DNA of 64,000 nt from Otis tarda (taxonomy: Eukaryota; Chordata; Aves; Otidiformes; Otididae), in contig CM048552.1 of assembly GCA_026413225.1 (NCBI GenBank), positions 56,063,001-56,127,000 on the forward strand, in the 5' to 3' direction. The first letter of the stretch is position 1. Each line of letters starts with the position of its first letter. Under the pieces are notes generated by a model. The model worked only from the letters and a program-made list of their open reading frames with translations, was not told where the DNA came from and made no database searches. The translations under genes and the position numbers were made by a program. Positions 39,098 through 51,154 of this stretch are shown here, one piece after another.

Positions 39098-39235
39098 TCG
39101 TGGTGTCTGCGTCTGTCTGCCTGTCTGTCCATCGCTCTAATAACTTTTGAACCCACTGGCTGATTTCGAACAAGTTTGGCAGAGGTATAATTAAATCCCT
39201 ACAGATTTTGTGAAAATAAATGGCCTGATAGCAAA
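39098..39235 (+). repeat. Unclassified repeat-like phrase with (CTGT)n head
   Basis: A degenerate (GTCTGTCTGCCT) tetranucleotide stretch at about 39106-39130 is followed by CATCGCTCTAATAACTTTTG, AACCCACTGGCTGATTTCG and AACAAGTTTGGCAGAGG. A tetranucleotide head running into a phrase like 'ataacttttgaacc...gatttcga' is familiar to me from interspersed repeats in several animal genomes, but I cannot name the family. It is seen once in this window. It may be a decayed non-LTR or DNA element end. Confidence 0.4.
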
Positions 39236-40748
39236 AAGAGACCCCATCACAGTCCCTGACAGGGGAAGTTACAACATGGGTTCATGCCTTATTAGATTTC
39301 AGATATTCCATAAAATTGAAAACACTAAAGTGCCTGATCTGTATGAAAAGCTTAAAATAAAGTTTATGCCATCTTAGACACCCTAGTCAATCAACCATAA
39401 TATACAAATGCACAGGACATGCCGCTTTGCTAGTTACAGTGCTTACTAAACTACTTGGTAGTGGGGTTTTCTTTCTGCACCGGAGGCTGCCATCAGTTCT
39501 GCTATTTCATGTGTGGCTAAATAAAAATCTCTTTAATCCTGGGTCCTCTATTCATTTGTAGCTGCACAATGTAATCCTTTGTGTTCAGCTAAGGCTTCCA
39601 CATGAAAGCAACAGTAGGTTCACAAATATATGTTTAGTTTTGTATTTAAAAGCAAGCAACATTTCACACATGCAAGTAAAAGCAGCAGAGATTTTTTAAA
39701 GTTTATTGTGATGAAATGTTTAGCCCCCTTCTCTCACTCTAAAAGATGAAGTGTTGTCTGTGTGTTGATATGATAAAGAGGGACAAGGAGCCATGCAAAA
39801 GGCTGAGCGAGACCCTTTCCCAGTGCGTGCACGTGTCCTGTCCCCCACTCCCGGTTCTCACAGCAATACATTCCAACCAAGCACATTTCCTATATGGAGT
39901 TTTTATAAGGTCTGATGATTCAGTCCCTTTAGATATACCCTGACCCTCCGGCTGACAGCCTCACCTCAAAGACTGGTAAAAAGGGCTGTGCAAACAAGCT
40001 GCCCTCTTCGTCACAGAGGTAACTCAACCCTTCAGGAGTGAAGAAGAAACGTGGCAGGCAGGGTAGGGGGAAATACTTGTGCCTGGCCCTGCCCCTCTGG
40101 GATCGAGGAGTGAATTCCAGTTTCCACACTAGAAGGAGGGTAATTATTGTTTCAGCTCAGATTTTCCTCTCTGGCCTTAGTACTGGCTCAAGAGAAAGAA
40201 GAAAGGGGAAGCCTGCTTTTGAATTGAGCTGAGGCAGCTGCAAATCCACGCAGAAGTACACTATCAGTCCTTTGATTTATTTTGTTCCTGGGAATTAGTT
40301 GCTGGAGGGGCTGCCTGTGCGTAGGCAGGTTTGGGTCTCTCTGCATCTCGCCTTTGTTTGGGTGTCCTCCCAGCCAAGTCCTGGTTAAGGTCTTGCTTAC
40401 TTCTCTGGCCTGGTTCCAAAACGTTTTCCAAAGGATATAAACTAACCTATCAGGAAATACTACCTCTTATTTATTAGAGCCCTCCCCCAACCCCATTACA
40501 GTGTTTTAAAATCTTCTGCCTTCAAACACCTCCCACGTATATTCTGGTTACTTGGGCCTAATTGCTTCACTTTCCTTTGCGAGGCAGTGCAGGTTGTGTA
40601 TCAGATAAAGATATGACACCTTATATTTAGCATTAATTCTAACTGCGCTCGTCCTGAGCGTACATCTTTCTTGCCAGTCCTTCCTGTGTAATTTCAGTCC
40701 CTAAATAGCCCACCTCATGATGCATTCTTTGATAAACTTCCCAGCAGT

Positions 40749-40763
40749 GTTTTTTTTTTTTTT
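40749..40763. repeat. Poly-T run
   Basis: About 15 T bases follow CCCAGCAGTG. This is low-complexity sequence with no associated element. Confidence 0.8.
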
Positions 40764-42069
40764 GTGACATAAACTGCTACATGCTCTTGTTATAAACCTT
40801 TGTGTGCTCAGCTCTTCAGGAATAAAATTGTGATGCCTTCCCCCTCACCTTTTCTTTACATCTTATTTCTCCCAAGAGCATTCAGCATCTACATGTGAAA
40901 TAGGAGTAAAACCAGGGGAAGGTATTAAAAGGAAAGGATTATTTTGTGATAAAGTGGTTTAGAGCTGGATAGTAGAAGCCTTTTTTTGAGGAGTATCCTC
41001 CAAAACAAAACAACGTAGTTTACTAAAATGTCTCTGATCAACCATACTACCTTTTGGGGTTTCGTGGTTTTTTTCCCCTCCATAAAAAGCAGCAACTGGT
41101 TAAAAATGAGTTTTGCAAAGAAAACAGGATGGCTTAAAGTGATGGAGGGTACAAGAGTCTGTTTTCCACTTCTCAGTGTCCCAGCTGCAGGTTAGTCCGA
41201 AGTGATGGGGGCTTTGCTGTCTTGAAATGGAAGGGTAAATAAATACATGTCTGTGCCATGGTTGTTATTAAGCACTACACTCCTTCCCTGTGCAGGCTGG
41301 CACCACAGCAAGACTCACAAAGGCTTGGTGGAGACTGCATCTTCTCGACTCACTTCTCTGCACTGAGATCCAGGAGTTTGCGGAAAGACTCTTACGTGCG
41401 CAGCAAGCCGCGCTCTGCTCGTCCCGAGTCTGAAATTTCACTTGCAAGGGCTGCCAAGCCAGCGCAGGAATGGGTGCGTTAGTCATGTCCAAGTATTGGC
41501 AGAGCTAAAAAGCCTGAAACAAGGTGATTTCAGGGTGGAAAGGAAGGAGTGTTCGCCTTCACTGATCTCCTTCCAGTGACCCAAAGAGCCGCAGGCGGTG
41601 GAAGGTAGGTGTGTCACTTCTGCAGCAGCAGTCACAGACTGCAATCCAGAGGATGAAGAAATGCTTTCAGATGCTTCCTTTCTGTCATATTACACTGCCT
41701 CAGGGAGAAAACCTAGCTGCTGAATTGGAGAATTGCCGCAACTGAGTCAAGCGCTTTTGGCCTCCCACTCAGTTTTTCAGCTGTTGTTTCCATGTGAAAG
41801 TAAATAGGTAAGAGAGTCCTCTGAAGAGAGCAGAAAGGAACAACTGTGTTCGCAGGCTCATTTCTTGCAGCAAGGTATTTGCTGACTGCGCACGCACAGA
41901 AAGGCCTTTAGCTATTTTCCCCGGCTGCTCCCATTCACAGGGCAACAGTTTGAAGCGGTTTCCTGTAAGAAATAGTGCTGACCCAGGTCTCTTGCTTAAT
42001 CTTTCAATTCTCACATAGGCAAGGACTTAAAACTGGTTGCAATTCTGAATTCAGCTGAACTACCCTATG

Positions 42070-42175
42070 GGGCCTTGGCCAAGTCATCTGCTGTGCCTCA
42101 ATCCTCTATGTGTAAAATGAGGAAAATACTGCTCTACTTCACAGGACTGCTGCAGGGAAGAGCTTGATAAATAAA
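42070..42175 (+). mobile_element. MIR-like SINE remnant (sense)
   Basis: GGGCCTTGGCCAAGTCATCTG, TGTGCCTCAATCCTC, TGTGTAAAATGAGGAAAATA and CTTCACAGGACTGCTGCAGGG run in MIR order (CCTTGGGCAAGTCAC, CTGTGCCTCAGTTTCCTC, TGTAAAATGGGGATAAT, CATAGGGTTGTTGTGAGGA). It is a clear but diverged match. Confidence 0.82.
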
Positions 42176-45100
42176 AACCCAATCCAACCTAACTTACGTT
42201 TACTTTGGTTTCTCCTGCAAGGAGTGGGGAGGAGAAAAAAAAAAAAACACCACCAAAAAAGACAGCTGTAGAATCCCTTTGCACATGAGCCAAACCCTGA
42301 ATGGAAGCTCTCACTAAAGAAAATAGTGAGGCATAAGCAATGCAGTCTCTGAATAGGATGCTTAATTGCAGCTATAATTATGTAGCTCTCAAATCACAGT
42401 ATGCTTTTTAGACAAAGGAACACAAGGAATGGGGGCGCTGATAAGTTAAGGCAGCAACACATCTACAGCATTGTGTACTTACCTGTGTTCCAGCCGCCTA
42501 TCAGTGTGCATTGCTACCCGTGCTTTGGAGAAGAAAATGCTCACGTGAGAGTGGAGGGGGAGAGGAGTGGAGCACAGAGGGAAGGCTGGGGTGGGTATCC
42601 CAGGCCGAGGTGGGAGGGATGGGGAGCAGATTGGCAGGAAGCAATCAATGGGACGGTCTTGATATGGTGGAGCAGGCCACCCGCCAGTGCGGCGAGATGA
42701 GTCAGGAGATGGAGTTATGCGCTAATGACGAGATGTCCCAATGCTATGTGGTGGCTAAGAGGGAGTCAGCAGAGGGAATGCAAGAGACATGGTATGTCTA
42801 AGATGATTGAACAAATTCATTGGAAAAGCTGCATGATCAGTGGAGGAAAGGAGAGCAGTGGGGAGCCAAGATGAGGCTTTGGCGTCCACAAAGTTTTAGC
42901 CATCTTGGGAGTTTAAAGAACAAAAAAGGAAGCTCTATTTTTTATAAGGAGGGGAAAAGAACAAAACTGTGAGGCCTGGCAATGGGGAGGAGAAGTTAGA
43001 AGTGGGCCCTAAACTACAAAAAATGCACTGGTAGAAGCAGTTTGGCCCCCATAATAAGTGCAAAACTATGTGAAGGGAGCAGCATAGGAAAGACAAAGGG
43101 AGCCCTCTGAGGGGAGATGCAGAAGGCTGAAGTGTAGGCTTAGACCTGGAGATGGAACAAGGAGATCTGTGATTTGTGAACAAAAATCTAGCTGTATCTT
43201 TCTTTATAAGACGTAATAGAAATGTGTTTATTGGGTTTGGAAGATGCCCTTTACTGATCAGCATACATTGGCTGCTGATGTATATTTAGCTTAAAAATAT
43301 TGAGGGAGAAAATGTAAAGGAGAAGTCAGCTGCTCATGACCTTATCAGAAGCATCACTAGCTCCAGAGGATCTCTACCTTTCTTTCACCCACTGATGTTT
43401 CTGTCCAGCAATGCCACAGTGAAGGCCAACGGAGTGAGTGCAAGCAACTCCTGTGAGTCAGAGAAAACAAATAAAAGGAGCCGACCAGACCTCCTTCCTG
43501 AAAGGCTGTTTCCAGAGAGGCATGTTATAGGTGTGCAAGCGAAACTTTACAGGAAGTTACACTTGAAATCTGCTGGTTAATTTTTTGCCTCATAAATCCA
43601 GAACTAAGGCCATAAAAAACATACCAGGTGACATCCTCTGCCTCTTCTGGCTGCTCTTTCTGTGGACAAATCACCTTTCAGCTTGACCCAGACACTGCAC
43701 AGCAGCATTTATTCCAGGCTATGATGTTGCTTCAAGTAGGGGTGCACTGTGGCCACCCCAAAGCCACACAAGGAGAAACTAGCATTGTGCCTACATTTTG
43801 ATACAGGAGATGCTCCTGCCTTGGACTTCAGTAGGGAAGAGCTTCTAAGCCAGCCAGCCTGAGGCATGGTGATGATCTTGGTCCTGAGGCGGTGTCACAG
43901 GGACAGTGACCCAGGCTGTCCCTCCCCGGGTCTACAGACACCCGAATTCAGGCTTAGAATATCATACTGGCAGAATGGTCTGGTTTTGAATTCTTCCACA
44001 TACATAATGCACTTATGTTCCTTCAGTGTCTGTTTTTAGATCCATTTCTTTTGCAACTCAATCAAGATTTTACTGCTCATTTTAAAATAAGTGGCATTTC
44101 TCTTAGGAAGGTTTATGGCTTTTGGTCTTAGAGGTTTAAAAATAATCAAATGGAATCTGAGCTAATCCAGATTCATAAGCCATTCTCGTCTGTTAATATC
44201 TGAACACTTTGATCATCGTATTTTTCAGATAGACTGTTCCCCACTACTCTTTATTTTGAGGCTGTGGTAGGTTACTGTGCTGCACCCTCGTGCAAAACAC
44301 ATAAGAGGATGAGAGGGGGAGGAAATGCAGCACAAATAAGCCATGGGTCTGAGCTTATCCTTGTTCCTTTTTCCCTCTTCTTCTGACGATGGAGAATCCA
44401 TAGATCTCTCTTTGTGTTTAGCCTGTCCTCCTCATGTGCTCTTTTCTATTTTTCTTGCTGTTTTTTTGTGGGATCTTTTAAAAATCTCCCCCTGAGAGTG
44501 ACCATGGGCATTTTTCCTTTTATACTTCCAGCAAGGCTGGCTCAGTAACATTTCTGCTTGTCAGACCCCTGCACCTTCTTTCCCATCCTTCTCTATTCAA
44601 GTCCTTCTGTTGGAGAAGCAGCTGCATCCTCTGGGGAAGAGTACAGCCTGTGGCAGATCCCCATCCCTCACAGAGTATCTCTGCTCTGACAAGCTAGATG
44701 AGAGTCCAGTATTCACGGCTGTACTTCCACTTTGTTGAGGCTGCCAATTAGTAGAGGAAGCTATGATTGGATTCTTTCCCCCCCAACCCCGCCCCGCGCT
44801 GACAATTGACCTCAGCCACAGTAAGGCAGGAAATGCAATTAGACAGCGGATGAACTTGGGAAGGACTGCAACTAATGGCTTAGCATTTTGCATTTCTCAC
44901 AAACATTTAATTTACCTTTTACTCTTCCTGCAAGTTGTGTACGGGATATAGTGGGGTCATTTCATTCTCTCATGTAAGGTAATTGCCTTCTGATCCTCCT
45001 TCAACACTGCAGAGCAATGTGAATAGCAAATTACAGCTCAAATATCACTCATGCCGATGTTTGGGGTGACATTGCAACAAGCAATGCGAGGGATGTACTG

Positions 45101-45999
45101 GTGGCTTTGGTCACCAGGTAGCACAGTGGCCTTCCAGCTAGGCTTCATCTGAACGGCATTAGCTACAGCAAGGCTCTTTTGAGCGTGGGGCCAAATCCAC
45201 CATGGCAAGGCAACGTCACAGCCTCTGCCCATCACCTCCAGGAAGCTCTGGCTGGCACTCAACATGGCAGAACGAGAGGCAGTCATCATAGCCACAGGAG
45301 AATGAGAAGCGCCATATGCGAGTCTCAACATGGAAGACTAGGTAGGCCTGATATTTAGGATGAGAAATGGATAGGCTTCTGTTCTGGGTGTTCAGGACAG
45401 GCCGCTATATACTGCCATGGGACTACACAGCAATACCAGGGAATTAATTCAGTTGGCTGGAAGAGGGCAAATTTGGTTTGGGTTGTTTGTCTGCAGCACT
45501 AGGTAACCTACTTTTATGAACACTGCTCTGGCAAATTAGTTAGATCAGGGTGATTCCCTGCCTTTACCTACTCAGTGGCCTGCCAGTCCCTTTTGTTCTG
45601 AGCTCATCTGTGTTTGGAAGGCAAACACAAGGTACGCCCATGGTGACCTTTAGAACCAGAAGTCTTTACAGTTTGCATAACACTGCAGATATTTATACCA
45701 CAATCATAAATAAGCCAGGGTAATTATGGAATAAATCCTTGCCCCACAGATGTGAATGGTGGAGCACACTGCCAAACGTAAAGTACGGCTCAACCAGAGA
45801 GAAGCGTGCTGCAAACAGCCAGGGTTTTTGCAAGAGGAGGGAAGGAAGTTTAGCCAACATGAGCAGACTCCAAGGGCAAGCTGAAAGAAGTCAGAAAGCC
45901 AGAGAGGGTAAGAAAGAAAGTGAAGGAGATGTTTTAAGCACCATGTGAGGGTAATGGAAAAGGAAGAGGAGCTTCAAGTTTGACATCCACAGCTCCACC

Positions 46000-46110
46000 A
46001 TTGTCCTGCCATGCTACCTTTGGCAAATCACTTAACCTTTGCTTGACTTTCCTCCTCCACTTTGTCCATCTTGGCACTTTTGACTTGCAAATTCTTTGGA
46101 GTAAGAAAGA
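46000..46110 (+). mobile_element. Possible MIR-family SINE remnant (sense)
   Basis: CTTTGGCAAATCACTTAACC and TTGACTTTCCTCC resemble the MIR block CTTGGGCAAGTCACTTAACC plus TCAGTTTCCTC. The downstream TGCAAATTCTTTGGAGTAAG resembles the 'taagctctttggggcagg' phrase found in related tetrapod SINEs. A 140-codon plus-strand open frame (45980-46402) overlaps it and is therefore discounted. Confidence 0.55.
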
Positions 46111-47904
46111 CTATAATCTCTACAGGCATATGAAGTGCCCACTGCAACCAGGCTCTGAACTCAGCCAGTGCATCTCTATCATGAAAGACAGCAAAATCCA
46201 ATGGAAGATGAAAAGCTGCTGCGTAGACTTGAACACAGGCAAGGTGCATCTGTTAACAGGGACCGGCAGCCTGTGCTGTGGGGATGAAGGAGAACTGGAT
46301 GTTGGAGAGGAGAGGACAACACTGGCCATCAAGAACACAGCTTGCTCATGGCAGCAGGGTAAGAGAAAGAGCAATGAAGAGAAAGAAATGTCAAAATCAT
46401 GATATGTGGGTGGAGGTGGGGAAGAGACAAGCAATGGTTCGGTAGAAAAGGCAGATGCTATTTCAGTCAGACTGGGCTAATTTCAGCTCTGATGTAACTC
46501 CATTTACGTCAATTTTAGTCAGTTGAATTACACAAAGGATTAATTTAGGTCAGTGAGTTGAGGTGAGGGTGACTCAGCCCAAAATAAGTTTTGGGGTGCA
46601 AGGAAGAGACATGAAACAAAGACCAGGTGAAGAACTGAACCATCCTGGATTTGGAGAGATGTTTAAGAAGGAAGGGTGGAGATGAGAGAAGGCGAACAAG
46701 AGGGAGCAAAGACAAACAGGCCGCAGGACCCTGCAGGGATGTTGGCCAATGATTTTTATTCCAACCCAGAACAATTTGCAAAGAAAGGCAGTCTGCTCCC
46801 TAAACTCTGCAATGTAGTAGTTATTTACCCCTTACTTCTTCTTGTGGTCCACCTCCCCTTGCCACTCCTCTGGGCAGCTCGCACACCCACATACCATATT
46901 CAATGAGATATCATAACAATTAAACTTTGTTTTGTTTTTTTTTTTGTGTTTAATCACAAAATATTCCAGGCTGAATCTGAAATAGACTTTGGATCAGGGT
47001 TTCACAGGGCAACAGCTGCATTTAGCAGGGAGAATGTGTCTGATTCACTCCTGGTACAGCTTCACTGGAGTCGATGGAAATGAATTTGTTCCATTAATTC
47101 TCCAGAGCAGCATGAAAGCCAAATGAAACCAGACAGGGCCATTCTCAGGCTGAAAAAAAGCATCCACACCTGGTGAGCGACCAGCCTGCCTATGGAACAC
47201 ATGGAAAAAGTGTCTAAAATACTTGACACCATCTTTAAAGTTTGCAAAGAGGTGCGTCTCAACAACGCATAGGAAATAAAAGAATGATGCCATTACACTT
47301 AATGAAACAAAACCAAAAAATAATTAGGAACATGTCTTGCTTCCTTCCCATTCCACTGTCTTTTTCTTTTCCTGTGCATGCTTTCCATCAATTGTTTCTG
47401 CTGCCTCTTTTAAATTGTTTTTTTCTTTCTTGTAATTCCATGTACTGAGATAATTTAACACCATGAATCCCTGAGGTTTCTTTTCTTTCCTCTGTCCTCA
47501 TTTTCCTTAGCTTTTATTTTCCTATTCAGTTTTTATGTTTTTGTTCTTAGAAATCATATTTCATTTTCATTCCCTTCCGCTACAGCTTGGCCCAATATTG
47601 ATTCCTCTATTCTCTGGTCCCTTGTTCAATATCAGCTTTAGTTGAGAGAAGAAGAAAGTCAGTAGGCTATAAGGTCAAAGATTAACTTCAACCATCTCTT
47701 CTACACCTACCCCAAACTCAGCTCCCCCAGTTTCCCACCTTCCACAAATACTTGGTGCTAGAAATAAACACCCACAAAGTGCTCTCGTCTCATATTCAAT
47801 CACCATAATAAATACAAACTCTCTTCTGTAGCATTCAATCATTATATTTAGTCTTAATATCATGCTTTTCATCTGCAGACACCCACACAAGCATTTGTTA
47901 ATTT

Positions 47905-47995
47905 GTCCTTACAACAGCCCTGCAAGGTAGGTAATTACGTGTTATTATCTCAATTTCACACATAAGGAAACTCCAGGAGAAATTATGAAACTCCT
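47905..47995 (-). mobile_element. MIR-like SINE remnant (antisense)
   Basis: TTACAACAGCCCTGCAAGGTAGGTAATTACGTG then TTATTATCTCAATTTCACAC and ATAAGGAAACTCC follow the antisense MIR sequence (CACAACAACCCTATGAGGTAGG, ATTATTATCCCCATTTTACAG, ATGAGGAAACTGAGG). Confidence 0.8.
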
Positions 47996-50490
47996 AACAA
48001 GCACACATACCCACAAATCTAAACAGGTACTAACTATATCTTCTACAAACGCACACATACACACAGTAGTCTACATACATATTAGCATACACTGAAAGTA
48101 GGGGACCAGCAAGCTCGCTGTAGGACAGGAGAGAGGCGCTTGACAAGTTACATCCACCAAAAAGGAAACTCCTCAGAATATGAGGTCGGCCTGGAGGGCA
48201 GAGGAGAGGTGCAGGAAGCAAACACAAGCTCTCTGCAGCACGCTCTGTATTTTCTGGGCAGCATTTCATGACCTCCCTTTCCTGCCAATGAGCAAATGTG
48301 CAAGGTGAACTCCTCCTTGCCCCCGTGTACTTTTTCTGAAGCACCACTGAGGTTTGATTTCAAGTTTGCAGTTTCACCACTGGTGACCGCCCTCGCTTTA
48401 TCAACACTTGTGTTTCTGACAAGAAGTTGGGAAAACCCAGTCATGCACAACCCCTACGTGAGCTCTTGACCTATTTGAATGCTAATTACCTCTTAGTGTT
48501 CGATCCCACTCGTTCTACTGCCTCTCAAGATGTCAGGATGGGAAGATAACAGACCTTCTGGACCACAGGCAGCCACGCAGACAAAACCATAGAAATACCG
48601 AAGAAACATTAGTGGGAAAGCCAGAGAACAAAACTGAAGACATCAGTAATTAACTTTGATCCAGGATGTCAGCAGTCTGTGTCAGAGTATCCTTTGTGCA
48701 GCAACTCCCCTCCACCACGGGGACAGGGTGCTCTGTTCCCATCCCACATGGTACTTCCTTGCAGTAGCCCTTGCACCCAGGAGGCTCCAGGAGCTCTGCA
48801 GGGTCCAGCAGGGTCTGTTTTGGAGGGTCAGAGCCTCAAATGTAGACATTGAATTCCCACTTATGCAAGGGAGCTCCACTGCAACTAATGGGCATTAGAT
48901 GCCATTAATATAAAGAAATTTGATGTGAAAATAAAGACCTCTGTAAGGATTTGGGCCTTTGTGACTTCCCATTTCATTGTCCTCCATTCAGCGTGACAGA
49001 GAACCTCAGAGGTTCTCATGGATTTGGAAGTCATGTTTCCTCTTCCCTCTTTGTCAGTCCTCCTGTCTTATTTTCTGAACCTATCAATTACATCCTCCCT
49101 CAGCATAGATGGGTCCAGGCAAATGATTTCAATATTGTCTTCCTTCCACCCCTTGTGTTTTGGGTGGGACTGAGGACAAAGCTACAGGACAGAGTTTGCC
49201 AAGATGAGCATACATTGCTTGTTCCATAAAAACTGACACAAGGCCTCATGTGTTCTCTGTACCAAAAAAAAAGTTAAGTCTGTACCATTGCTAGAGTTCT
49301 TCCTATTCCAGCTTTTCTTAAGATCCATACTGTTTTTAGCTTTTTCAGGCAGGGTTGTGTCCTTGATGTGTTCGGTCTTCCATGTCAGTTTTCTGCATTT
49401 CATAATTTCTGCCTTAAAACAATTGTGATCTCTTTTTTCCCCCTTCTTTCTCCTAGTTGGCATATGTTACTTTTTTATTTTTCATTGTTGTCTGAGCTCT
49501 GCCACTGAGCTTCCTAAAGCTGCTTCTTCTTAAAACACAGACATTGATGCCAAGGCTGAAACTTCACAGAGTTCTGCCAAACCTGCTGACTCTCAATTCC
49601 TGCATCACAGGGGTCCTCTCAGCTTCATCCCTTATTAATTACAATCAATCATTCATACCACAGGAGTCACCCAAACTTCCAGACTAGTTCATGACCTGAG
49701 TGTCTATGTGCTACGCAGACAGGGAGGGAAGGCCAGCCCTGTCTTACAAACTGCAAGCTGACAAGGTGAGGCAAAATGATTGTTCCAGGCCAAAACTGCA
49801 GTCCTACATAGATCAGTGGTCTTTACTTTCCTCCTTTCCTCAGTGCTCTTTACCTGGAGGGTAAAGGGTCAGACGGCCAGCAGAGCGTCTGTGCTGGCAA
49901 GGTCATGCCAGACACACAGCACATGGACTGGTTGCCCATGTCTGTGCATGTCTGGAGGAGTCTAGCTCCCCCCGGCCCCATTCACTGGATGCAGGGAAAC
50001 CATGTTGCTCCATTTTTAGCAAAGCTGGGAGAGGGGAGAAGTACCAGGGAGCACTGACAGTGGAGTTACTACTTGCGTAGCGGTGCTGTTATCAGTCCTG
50101 TAGCACAAACAAGTCTTAAAAGGGATTTCAGGTCAGAGAGGGAAATACTTTACTCATAGAATATGCACTGAGATGTTCAGGTGAGTAAAAAATCCCTGCT
50201 GCTTTGGCCATCACAGTGACTTGTCCTGCCTCATTGCTTCCTTGGGCTACTCCTGTCTACTTGCCTGTACCCACCTCTTATCACTAGCTGGAAGCTGCAG
50301 GAGCTCTGGGGCATGGCCATAGTGCTAGCACTACAGGGCCTTCGTCTTGTTCTGGATTTAGCATTCCCAAGTGCTTATGGCAAGTTGGGAATTAAAAAAA
50401 AAAAAAGGCAAAAAACAAAGAGAGAGAGCACACCAATGTCCATGATAGGTGTAAAAAAATGAAATGGAAAGCAAATGTCTCTTCATGTTG

Positions 50491-51154
50491 AGAAGCTCAA
50501 CATGAGCAGGCAATGCGCCCTTGCGGCCCATAAGGCCAACCGCATCCTGGGTTGCATCAAGAGAAGCGTGGCCAGCAGGTCGAGGGAGGTGATTCTCCCC
50601 CTCTACTCTGCCCTGGTGAGACCCCACCTGGAGTACTGTGTCCAGTCCTGGAGCCCCAAGATAAGAAGACGAAAATGCACCAGTTGGAGAAGGTCCAGAG
50701 GAGGGCCACAAAGTTGATAAAAGGGCTGGAGCACCTCTCTTATGAGGACAGGCTGAGAGAACTGGGGCTGTTCAGCCTCAAGAAGAGGAGGCTCCGGGGA
50801 GACCTTATAGCGGTCTTCCAGTACCTCAAGGGGGCCTACAAGAAAGATGGAGAGAGGCTGTTTAGTAGGGCCTGTTGCAATAGGACAAGGAGTAATGGTT
50901 TTAAAATAGAGGGGGGTAGATTTAGATTGGATATTAGGAAAAAATTTTTTACAATGAGGGTTGTAGAACACTGGAACAGGTTGCCCAGAGAGGTGGTGGA
51001 AGCCGCATCCCTGGAAACGTTCAAGGCCAGGCTGGATGGGGCTCTGAGCAACCTGATCTGGTTGGAGATGTCCCTGCTCCTTGCAGGGGGGTTGGACTAG
51101 ATGACCTTTGAAGGTCCCTTCCAACTCTAACCATTCTATGATTCTATGATTCTA
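50491..51154 (+). mobile_element. CR1 LINE 3' fragment, longest copy (about 660 bases)
   Basis: It begins inside CR1 ORF2 ([48 protein letters not shown]). A frameshift near 50665 moves the frame, and it then runs open to a stop at 51098-51100 ([35 protein letters not shown], then [19 protein letters not shown]). A 3'UTR with GTTGGACTAGATGACC follows, ending in a clean (ATTCTATG)n tail at 51133-51154. Both the tail and the frame are better preserved than in the other copies, so this is the youngest. It carries only the reverse-transcriptase C-terminal end and is not autonomous. Confidence 0.96.

Noticed and set aside
45980-46402. 140-codon plus-strand open frame
   Set aside because: Its first half lies on a MIR-like SINE remnant and the rest has no known similarity.
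47030-47100. Phrase resembling 'agctccactgaagtcaatgg', common in old sauropsid repeats
   Set aside because: Only about 25 bases match, too short to call an element.
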